Part shown: piece by piece, positions 31,496 through 38,417 of the stretch | Position numbering within the stretch: position 1 is the stretch's first letter | Layout of the letters: every line of letters starts with the position of its first letter | Assembly (NCBI GenBank): GCA_045578725.1 | Contig: JAZNKS010000005.1 | Coordinates: 1-64,000 of the forward strand | DNA length: 64,000 nucleotides | Direction: 5' to 3' | DNA from: Flemingiibacterium sp045578725 | GTDB taxonomy: Bacteria; Bacillota; Clostridia; Oscillospirales; CAG-272 | The notes under the pieces: model-generated | Seen by the model: only the letters and a program-made list of their open reading frames with translations | Told to the model about the DNA's origin: nothing | Database searches by the model: none | Position numbers and translations under genes: made by a program

Positions 31496-32980
31496 ATGAA
31501 CAAACGAATCCTTTCCCTTCTGCTTGCCTCTCTTCTGCTGTCCTCCGTTGCCTGCGGCAATTCCGGTACGACGGAGGCGGACAGCACCGCCCCCGACTCC
31601 ACCGCTGACTCCGGTACCGAAGAAAGCACCGATCTCTACGACTGGCCCGCGCTCGATCTCGGCGGCAGCGAAGTCACGATTCTCAACGTACCGCTGGATC
31701 TATGGCGGATGCACAACAACCTTGATTTTGAAAACCAGACCGGCGAAGTGCTGGATGACGCGATCTTCCGGCGAAACCGGGATCTGGAGGAACAGTTCCG
31801 GTTCCAGCTGAATGTTGTCAACGCAGCCAATTATCATCTGGCGCAGCCGACGATCACCGAGGTGCTCCGGCTGGATATTTCCTCCGGTGATGCCCAGTAC
31901 GATGCCGCCTATACCCAGGGCGGAACAGTCAGCGTGCTGATGGCCGAGCAGGCGCTCCTCAACTTGGGTGAGCTGGATGCACTTCAGCTGGAGGAAGAGT
32001 GGTGGGTAAAATCCACCATCGATGAAGCCACTATCGGCACCGGAAACACCTATTTCGCCCACTCTTATTTCTCCCTCACCGCCATTGAGCAGGCCAACTG
32101 CCTGTTCTTCAACGAATCCATGATGGAGAACCTTCAGCTTACCGCCCCGTACGATCTTGTCCGGGAAGGCAGCTGGACGCTGGATGCCCTCGCCGAGTAC
32201 ACCAAAGCCGGTGCCAATCTGAACGGCGATTCCGACTTTGCCTTTTCAGAAGGCGGCCGTGCCGTTTACGGATTGAGCCAGTACAACAACGGTTTTCTCG
32301 GTTTGTTCTACGGCCTTGGCGGTCAGCTGTATCAGCGGGATTCCGATGGTATCCCCGTGCTGAATCTGGAATCCTCCCGACTGGATACGATTCTGTCTTC
32401 CCTGTCCGCCTTCTGTTCCCGTGAAGGGGAAGTCATCACAACCGGGCTGACGGGCGGAGTCACCGAATCGGGAAGCTATCTGAATCTTTTCTATCAGCGG
32501 CGCGCGCTCTTCCTCGGCGGCGATATCAAAGCGGCCGGTGAGTTTCGCAACATGAATGACACCTTTGGCGTCGTTCCGTACCCGAAATTCGATGAATCCG
32601 ATGAAGCGTATCACTCCTACGTCTATTTCCAGGCACCGGTTCTGACGATCCCGGTTACGTCCAAGAATCCGGATACCACCGCGCAGGTTCTGGATGCCCT
32701 GTCGTATCTGAGCTACCGCGACGTGCTTCCGATTTATTATGATATCACGGTTTCGCAGAAAGGTCTGCGGAACGAGGATTCCATCGAAATGCTGGATATC
32801 ATTCGCCAGTCGCTCTGCTTTGATGCCAGCCTTTCTTACGGATGGACCGATCCGCTTTTATTCTCCCTCCGCGATGAAGCGCTGAATGGCGGAACCGGTT
32901 TTGCTTCCATCATTGCCGCGCTGAAGGAAAGCTCCCAGACAAAGCTGGAAGAGATGCTGACCGATTTCGGCATCGAATAA
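31496..32980 (+). CDS. Orphan solute-binding-like lipoprotein (cassette 3)
   Basis: A 494-residue lipoprotein (lipobox SVAC, Cys20; acidic Thr/Ser linker). Paralogue of the proteins at 20280, 26010 and 46409: SEVTILNVP, TGEVLDDAIFRRNRDLEE, EEWWVKSTIDEAT, FFNESMMENLQLTAPYDLVREGSWTLD-type core and SQKGLRNEDSIEMLDIIRQS. The segment FFNESMMENLQL is nearly the same as FFNESMMDNLQL of cassette 1, so these two are the closest pair. No transporter genes nearby. Divergent from its AraC regulator. Confidence 0.85.
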   Translation: MNKRILSLLLASLLLSSVACGNSGTTEADSTAPDSTADSGTEESTDLYDWPALDLGGSEVTILNVPLDLWRMHNNLDFENQTGEVLDDAIFRRNRDLEEQFRFQLNVVNAANYHLAQPTITEVLRLDISSGDAQYDAAYTQGGTVSVLMAEQALLNLGELDALQLEEEWWVKSTIDEATIGTGNTYFAHSYFSLTAIEQANCLFFNESMMENLQLTAPYDLVREGSWTLDALAEYTKAGANLNGDSDFAFSEGGRAVYGLSQYNNGFLGLFYGLGGQLYQRDSDGIPVLNLESSRLDTILSSLSAFCSREGEVITTGLTGGVTESGSYLNLFYQRRALFLGGDIKAAGEFRNMNDTFGVVPYPKFDESDEAYHSYVYFQAPVLTIPVTSKNPDTTAQVLDALSYLSYRDVLPIYYDITVSQKGLRNEDSIEMLDIIRQSLCFDASLSYGWTDPLLFSLRDEALNGGTGFASIIAALKESSQTKLEEMLTDFGIE

Positions 32981-32995
32981 GACAACAATAAAACG

Positions 32996-33058
32996 GCACC
33001 GTACAGGCCCCGAACGCCGGACGCTTCGGGAACACCTGCACGGTGCTGCTGTTTTTTT
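32996..33058. terminator. Nested hairpin terminator
   Basis: Outer arms gcaccgtacagg and cctgcacggtgc (one mismatch) enclose a second stem cccgaa/ttcggg; gctg and seven T residues follow. It separates the convergent lipoprotein and oxidoreductase genes. Confidence 0.8.
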
Positions 33059-33064
33059 CAGATG

Positions 33065-34351
33065 TCAATCGTTGTGCTCGATCGTGCTGTCGCTCTTTTC
33101 GGGAATGTCCGCATCGTCAAAATGAATCATGACATTGGCCGCCTCCAGCTTCTTCTGCAGGGCGGGAACATCCACCTCGGAAATCACACGCCCGGAATCC
33201 ATCGCCAGCGAGCAGGCAAGACCCGCCGCCTGACCGGAGATGATTGCCGGCGGAATCACGCGCAGGACATCCCACGCATAACCATCGCCCGCCGCCGTCC
33301 GGCCGCAGGTGATGACATTTGCCGCGCAGGAGTTGATCAGCGTGCGGTAGGGAATCTCAAAGAGGTAATCGCGGCGGTCGAAATCGTTGATCGCGCCGAC
33401 GGAATCCTCAAAATGGCGGTAGACATCGCTCTCCTGCAGATTGTAGTCGCCGACAATCCGGCGGGTTGTGCGGAACTGGCACATTCCCGGAACGGTGACG
33501 ATCTCGCGTTTTTTGCGGTCCTCGGCCTTCAGCTTTGCGAGCATTTCCAGCTGATTGTCGATGCAGTAGCGGTTGACCTCCTCGGCGCGGGTACCATAAT
33601 AAAGCGGCACATTTTCGGGATGGCCGCCGCCGTAGAGATTGGCATTGCCGCCGGCAATCCGGCCGTAGACCTTTTCGATGTTCCCGGCTTCCAGCGCCGC
33701 ACGGCAGGTATCCAGCGTGACGGTGAAGCCGTAGAAGGTATGGAAATTGCCCCGCTCGGCGGTGGGAATACCGGCGCGGCAGAGAAGATCGCTGTCACCG
33801 GTGGCATCGACGAAGAAATCAGCGGTGTAATAAGACGCACCCGATTTGTTTTCGACGATGATGCCTTTGACAACCGTGCGTCCGTTCTCCTTTTCGCAGA
33901 TCGGCCGCGCCAGAATCGTGTCAAACATCAGCTCGACACCGGCATCGCGGCACATTTTGGTCAGCTCCAGGGCAAAGATTTCCGCCGAGAAGCGGCAGGC
34001 ATAGCGCGGCGGCTGCTTGCCCTCGCGCGCATAGGCATCCAGCTTTTCCTGCGGGATCCGGCCGTTCACGAAATCGCTTCTGGCATCGCCCCAGCCGTGC
34101 TCGATCGACAGGCGGAGCATTTCCTCACACATGCCGAAGATGATCTGCTTGCCCCGGCCGTTGCACATCGGGACGAAGAGATTGACAAGTCCGAGCGTGG
34201 CAAGGCCGCCCAGCTTGATGGATTTTTCGATGAGCAGAACCCGCTTGCCTGCACGGCCGGCCTGAATGGCCGCGGCGGTACCGGCGACACCGCCGCCCGC
34301 CACAATAATATCGTAGTGCCCGCCCTCGCGGACCTCCTGAACAAACTGCAT
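33065..34351 (-). CDS. FAD-dependent oxidoreductase (FAD_oxidored family)
   Basis: About 428 residues from MQFVQEVREGGHYD; start 34351 follows aggagg. The FAD motif VAGGGVAGTAAAIQAGRAG (about residues 17-35) is followed by the family block KSIKLGGLATLGLVNLFVP and VDATGDSDLL, and near the C-terminus ITCGRTAAGDGYAWDV. The protein is complete, unlike the homologous remnant at 2619-3314. It is the last gene of a three-gene operon with a TIM-barrel isomerase and a GDPD protein, a set that suggests oxidation of a sugar, polyol or their phosphodiester. Substrate unknown. Confidence 0.88.
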   Translation of the reverse strand: MQFVQEVREGGHYDIIVAGGGVAGTAAAIQAGRAGKRVLLIEKSIKLGGLATLGLVNLFVPMCNGRGKQIIFGMCEEMLRLSIEHGWGDARSDFVNGRIPQEKLDAYAREGKQPPRYACRFSAEIFALELTKMCRDAGVELMFDTILARPICEKENGRTVVKGIIVENKSGASYYTADFFVDATGDSDLLCRAGIPTAERGNFHTFYGFTVTLDTCRAALEAGNIEKVYGRIAGGNANLYGGGHPENVPLYYGTRAEEVNRYCIDNQLEMLAKLKAEDRKKREIVTVPGMCQFRTTRRIVGDYNLQESDVYRHFEDSVGAINDFDRRDYLFEIPYRTLINSCAANVITCGRTAAGDGYAWDVLRVIPPAIISGQAAGLACSLAMDSGRVISEVDVPALQKKLEAANVMIHFDDADIPEKSDSTIEHND

Positions 34352-34364
34352 ACCCAAGCCCTCC

Positions 34365-35195
34365 TTATTTTTTGAACCGGCGGCCGGTGGCCTCCAGATA
34401 CAGCCGCATCATCAGCGGCCAGTCGGTCTGAATGAAATCGTATCCCCGATCGGCCAGCCAGCCCCATCCGGCATCGGGATCGCCCCCGGCGGAGATATCG
34501 TCATTGTGGCCGGCCACCAGCTGATCCCGGTGATTGTAGATGATCGAATTGGCCCAGACCAGCTTGCCCGCGTTATGGAGCTTTTCAATATAAGCGGCCG
34601 AGCCGACCTCGGATTCCTCGGTGTCGAAGAGCACCTCGGCACCGATGTAGTTGATGCGGCGGCGCATCAGTTCCTCATGGAGTCCGCCGTCTTTCCGGAT
34701 GACCGGCAGATAGGCGATCTCCGGGAAATATTCCTCCATCAGATCGAACATCTTCGGATCGGGAGAAGTCTTGACAATGATCTGGTCGGCCATATCAAAG
34801 CGGCGGATCAGCTCACAGAGCTCCCGGGGATAGAGCCAGAACTTATCGACATTGACATAGCATTTTCCCTTGCAGAGGGCGAAAATTTCATCCAGCCGGG
34901 CAATGCCGAACTGGGTGTCGGCTCCGTCATAATTGATGTAGCGCAGAGCGGCGATTTCTTCATCGCTCATCTTCGGAATCGAGCAGTCCCTTCCGAGATG
35001 CACCCGTTCCATATCGGGATGGAAGCTGTAGAGCGTGCCGTCTGCCCCCATATAGGCATCGACTTCGATCATATCCGCGCCCTGCGCGAGGGCAGCCCGA
35101 TAGGCGGCCATGGTGTTGCAGGGGATATTGCCGGCACAGGAGCCGCGATGGGCGACAATAAGGATCCGCTTGGCGGCACTTTCATAGATATTCAT
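34365..35195 (-). CDS. Glycerophosphodiester phosphodiesterase-family protein
   Basis: About 276 residues. The GDPD signature is present: VAHRGS near the N-terminus, NTMAAYRAALAQGADMIEVDAYM with the acidic metal ligands, and the C-terminal FIQTDWP. The usual HD pair of the catalytic loop reads FHPD, so the second catalytic His is offset. No signal peptide. The start at 35195 lies 3 bp past leader repeat copy 2; adjacent in-frame ATGs at 35198 and 35207 (inside the repeat) are alternatives. It would hydrolyse a glycerophosphodiester or related compound in the cytosol. Confidence 0.85.
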   Translation of the reverse strand: MNIYESAAKRILIVAHRGSCAGNIPCNTMAAYRAALAQGADMIEVDAYMGADGTLYSFHPDMERVHLGRDCSIPKMSDEEIAALRYINYDGADTQFGIARLDEIFALCKGKCYVNVDKFWLYPRELCELIRRFDMADQIIVKTSPDPKMFDLMEEYFPEIAYLPVIRKDGGLHEELMRRRINYIGAEVLFDTEESEVGSAAYIEKLHNAGKLVWANSIIYNHRDQLVAGHNDDISAGGDPDAGWGWLADRGYDFIQTDWPLMMRLYLEATGRRFKK

Positions 35196-35197
35196 CA

Positions 35198-35324
35198 TTA
35201 TGACCATAGCTTTCGCGAAGCGAAAGCTTCCTTTCTTGGATTTTGGGGCTGGTTTGCGAAGCAAAACATTGCCGGGACGGCAATTTAAGCCACAAAACCA
35301 GGTCTGAAATTTATTTTCAGACTT
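35198..35324 (-). repeat. Structured leader repeat, copy 2
   Basis: Same element as at 29631, in the orientation of the GDPD gene. The outer Shine-Dalgarno gaggagg lies just upstream (near 35327-35333), and the element ends 2 nt before the ATG at 35195. All three hairpins are intact: gtctgaaa-ataaa-tttcagac, attgccg/cggcaat and agctttcgc-ttc-gcgaaagct. Confidence 0.9.
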
Positions 35325-35331
35325 CTCCTCC

Positions 35332-36192
35332 TCACGATTCAAACATGGCGGCCAGCTTTTTTGCGGCCTCGGCCATTTTCCGGATTCCCTCGGCGGCGTT
35401 TTCGGCGGTATAAGCATTCAGATAGGCATCGGCCTCCAGCGTGAACCAGCCCGCATAGCCGATTTCCTTCAGCGCACCGACAACGGCATCGAAGTCGATG
35501 TCCATCGAGAAGGGAATCTGGTGGGAATCGTTGAGCTTGTTGTTGTCATGGATGTGAAGCGCCTGCAGGCGGGAGCCGAGTGCGCGGATGGATTCGACGG
35601 CCGTTGTATCCGAGCCCTTCATCTCCGCGTGGCCGATATCCAGGCAGGCAACAAAAAAGTCATCGTTTACCGCATCCAGATGGTCGTTGAAGCTCTTTGC
35701 GGTAGCGCAGGCGGCGAAGGAGGAATGGCCCTTTTCGCTGTCCCAGTTCCACATATTTTCGGTGGCGATCTTCACGCCGTGCTCCTTTGCAAATGGCAGA
35801 AGCTCAAAATACATCTCGGCATTTTCTTCGGGACCCTTGTTGTTGTCCGGATGGATGATGCAGATTTTGCCGCCGGCCTCGGCTGTGCACTCGATGGCGC
35901 GCTTCAAGTGCGCGCGGATTTCGGCACAGGCCGACGGGAACGGCGCGTGGGACTGATTGCAGACAATGCCGTTGTCCTCGCCGATCTTCTTCAGGCGACG
36001 GGCAAAGGCAAGATAATCCTTTCCGGCCAGCGGATGGTCGGTGGGGATCACCGACTGCGTTTTCCAGTCATAGCGGCACATGGCGAACATGGAGAAGTCC
36101 CAGCCGTCAAAACCGGCCCTGGCAATCGCTTCGATGGCTCTTTCTTCCCCGATCAACCTGGCGGCCGATGCGATTTCTGTTGAGATTTTCAT
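35332..36192 (-). CDS. TIM-barrel sugar isomerase/epimerase-like protein
   Basis: About 286 residues from MKISTEIASAARLIG. The fold is the xylose isomerase-like TIM barrel (AP-endonuclease family 2): CNQSHAPFPS, CIIHPDNN, ATENMWNWDS, CLDIGHAEMKGSD with the metal-binding Asp and His, ALHIHDNNKLNDSHQIPF and FTLEADAYL with the final Glu. These metal ligands are all in place, so it is probably an active epimerase or isomerase of a keto sugar. First gene of a three-gene operon; its start codon directly follows leader repeat copy 3. Confidence 0.88.
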   Translation of the reverse strand: MKISTEIASAARLIGEERAIEAIARAGFDGWDFSMFAMCRYDWKTQSVIPTDHPLAGKDYLAFARRLKKIGEDNGIVCNQSHAPFPSACAEIRAHLKRAIECTAEAGGKICIIHPDNNKGPEENAEMYFELLPFAKEHGVKIATENMWNWDSEKGHSSFAACATAKSFNDHLDAVNDDFFVACLDIGHAEMKGSDTTAVESIRALGSRLQALHIHDNNKLNDSHQIPFSMDIDFDAVVGALKEIGYAGWFTLEADAYLNAYTAENAAEGIRKMAEAAKKLAAMFES

Positions 36193-36194
36193 GG

Positions 36195-36322
36195 TTATGA
36201 CCATAGCTTTCGCGAAGCGAAAGCTTCCTTTCTTGGATTTTGGGGCTGGTTTGCGAAGCAAACACTAACCGGGACGGCAATGTAAGCCACAAAATCAGGT
36301 CTGAAATTTATTTTTCAGACTT
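36195..36322 (-). repeat. Structured leader repeat, copy 3 (most diverged)
   Basis: Same element in front of the isomerase gene, with the outer site aaaggat immediately upstream (near 36325-36331). It differs most from the others: the middle stem reads attgccg/cggttag instead of attgccg/cggcaat, and ctgattt replaces ctggttt. The first and last hairpins are kept. Transcription from the promoter at 36361 would include the whole element. Confidence 0.88.
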
Positions 36323-36360
36323 TATCCTTTCCCGGGAAGCCCCGGATGCTTACTGCCATT

Positions 36361-36389
36361 ATTGTACCACAAATCGAATTCGATTGCAA
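36361..36389 (-). promoter_or_regulatory. Promoter of the isomerase-GDPD-oxidoreductase operon
   Basis: Minus strand TTGCAA (36389-36384), 17 bp, TACAAT (36366-36361). It is followed by leader repeat copy 3. A plus-strand extended -10 (TGC TACAAT, 36433-36441) for the sigma-factor gene lies close by but has no good -35. Confidence 0.7.
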
Positions 36390-36485
36390 GTGTTTTTGCA
36401 TCAAATTTGTTTACATTTTCGTCATGTTTCTGTGCTACAATATTCACAAATCCCGACGAATGTATGAGCAAAAGGAGGTGCTGCC

Positions 36486-37001
36486 ATGCGTGAAGCTGAA
36501 CTGGATGCCCTGATTGCCCGGTACGAGAATCTTGTCTGGACGGTGGTGCGGGGCATCCTGCCGTCAAATCATGATGCCGAGGAGGCCGCTGCCGATGTCT
36601 TTATTACCATCTGGCGGCAGGGCGGCCGCTTCCGTCCCGACGATCCCGGTGTCAAATCCTACATCATCACCCTTGCCCGACGGCGGGCCGTCGATCTTCT
36701 GCGAAAAAAGAAGCCGCACGGCGATCTGCCGCTGGAGGAAATCAGCGATTGGCCCGATTCCGGAAGCGGGGATCCGATCCGCGCCGCGGAAGCAAAGCAG
36801 ACCGGCGAGCGGATCGGCGAGGCCGTGAAGGCCCTCGGGCCGCCCGATGATGAAATTTTCACCCGTCACTATTATTACGCTCAGCCGCTTTCCGTCATTG
36901 CATCGGCGCTCGGCCTTCGCAAAAGCGAGGTAAAACGGCGGCTGGAGCGTGCCGTCCAAACTGTCCGGCGCCGTCTGGAAGCGCTGGGAATCAAGCCGTA
37001 G
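36486..37001 (+). CDS. ECF-type RNA polymerase sigma factor
   Basis: A 171-residue sigma-70-family protein starting MREAELDALIARYENL after aaaggaggtg. Region 2 is at about residues 5-75 (NHDAEEAAADVFITIWRQ, SYIITLARRRAVDLLRKKK) and region 4 at about 115-165 (HYYYAQPLSVIASALGLRKSEVKRRL). It directs RNA polymerase to a stress or envelope regulon. The following gene encodes a membrane protein that begins 10 bp after the stop and is the expected anti-sigma factor. Confidence 0.9.
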   Translation: MREAELDALIARYENLVWTVVRGILPSNHDAEEAAADVFITIWRQGGRFRPDDPGVKSYIITLARRRAVDLLRKKKPHGDLPLEEISDWPDSGSGDPIRAAEAKQTGERIGEAVKALGPPDDEIFTRHYYYAQPLSVIASALGLRKSEVKRRLERAVQTVRRRLEALGIKP

Positions 37002-37011
37002 GAGGTATCCG

Positions 37012-38310
37012 ATGAACGAATTCAACCTGCTCTGTCAATGTTCTCCCGATCAGCTTCCGCCCCTTGCCGAGCGGACAATTCCCCCTCGCTCGGCGGCACG
37101 GATCCGGGAGCAGATCCGCCGCCGGATCCGCGTCCCCGCCGCGTCTGCTCCCCGACGCCGGATGCGTCCGGGCCCCATGCTGATTCTGGCCGCGCTTATC
37201 ACAGCAGTCGCCGCCCTTTCCGCCGCCGCGATGGCATCTCCCATCGGCGATGCGATCGGCGATGCCGTCCGAAGAACCTTCTCCCGCTTCCTTGACACCC
37301 AGCCGGCGCCGGGTGAGGATTCGGTTCTGGCGCCCTACAGCACGGACATCGGCCAATCGGTGCAGGTTGGCGGCGTTCAGCTGAAGGCCGAGCGCGCATT
37401 CCGCGATGACCGGCTTTTGTACATCGAATGCACGCTCTCCTATCCGACCGTCGAAGCCGATTTCATCCAGCCGCTCTCGATCCGCCTGACGGCGGAAAGC
37501 GAAACGGTTTCCCGCTATGGGCGGAAGAAAAAGACCGCCGAGGTCCTGCTTTCGGAGCGCTCGGTGCCCTCCTATGAAACCGCGATTCTGGCCGGCGATC
37601 TTCTTCACCTTGTTCCGGGCGAAACCAGCGGCGGCTTCCGCTTCTATGTCACGGCACCGCTCTCCGGCCTTCCTTTGGACACCAATCGCCTGAAGCTGGA
37701 AATCACCGGGCTTGCGGCCATCGTATGGGAGGACGAAATGGAGTCAACAAAGCTCTGCGATTCCCTCTCGCTTCCCTTCGCCCTCGATGAGCTGGAGGAG
37801 GAGATTCCCGTTCTGGAATTCGCCGCCGACCGCACCTTCACGCTGGACGGCTGTACCTACCGGCTCGATGCCGTCCGCGCAACGCCGATGGAGCTCGTTT
37901 TGTCCGTCACCTTCGATACCGCCATCACCGAAAGCCCGATTGAGGGGCTGGAATGGCGGCCGTCGATGGCGCTGAACGGTCATGGCCGCTTTGGGGAGCT
38001 GCGGCAGGAAAATCCGGAATGGATCGATCTTCTGCCGCCCTATCTCTACCGCTTCCGGCTGGATCTTGCCGGCGGCGGCGGAGAGCCGGTCACGCTGTGC
38101 AGCGTGAACCGGTACTTTAAGCGCTGGCCCGATACCGATTACATGGAGGTCATCTTCACCTTCGATGAGCCGATTGATCTTCGTGCCATCCGCGAGGTCT
38201 GGGTGGAATGCGAGGATGCCCTCTATTTCGGCGGTCAATCCAAGCGCTGTACCGTCTGGGAGCCGTATCAATCCCCGCTCGGTGAGCTTCTGCCGCCGCT
38301 TGCCGGATAA
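37012..38310 (+). CDS. Putative anti-sigma factor, DUF4179-like membrane protein
   Basis: About 432 residues from MNEFNLLCQC; the start at 37012 follows aggaggtat. A short cytoplasmic N-terminus of about 50 residues rich in Arg, one membrane segment (about residues 54-75, MLILAALITAVAALSAAAM) and a long extracellular beta-rich domain. This is the layout of anti-sigma proteins paired with ECF factors in Clostridia, where the cytoplasmic part binds the sigma factor. The short cytoplasmic part lacks a clear zinc-binding HxxxCxxC motif (only CQC), so the identity rests on context. Confidence 0.75.
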   Translation: MNEFNLLCQCSPDQLPPLAERTIPPRSAARIREQIRRRIRVPAASAPRRRMRPGPMLILAALITAVAALSAAAMASPIGDAIGDAVRRTFSRFLDTQPAPGEDSVLAPYSTDIGQSVQVGGVQLKAERAFRDDRLLYIECTLSYPTVEADFIQPLSIRLTAESETVSRYGRKKKTAEVLLSERSVPSYETAILAGDLLHLVPGETSGGFRFYVTAPLSGLPLDTNRLKLEITGLAAIVWEDEMESTKLCDSLSLPFALDELEEEIPVLEFAADRTFTLDGCTYRLDAVRATPMELVLSVTFDTAITESPIEGLEWRPSMALNGHGRFGELRQENPEWIDLLPPYLYRFRLDLAGGGGEPVTLCSVNRYFKRWPDTDYMEVIFTFDEPIDLRAIREVWVECEDALYFGGQSKRCTVWEPYQSPLGELLPPLAG

Positions 38311-38417
38311 TCGGATTTTTTTAGGTCGGAGCGGAACTTTCGGGGCGGTCGGATCGTCTAAAATAACACACAGCGGCGATGCGATCCGCCCCTGAATCTG
38401 CTTTAAGGATGAAAACG

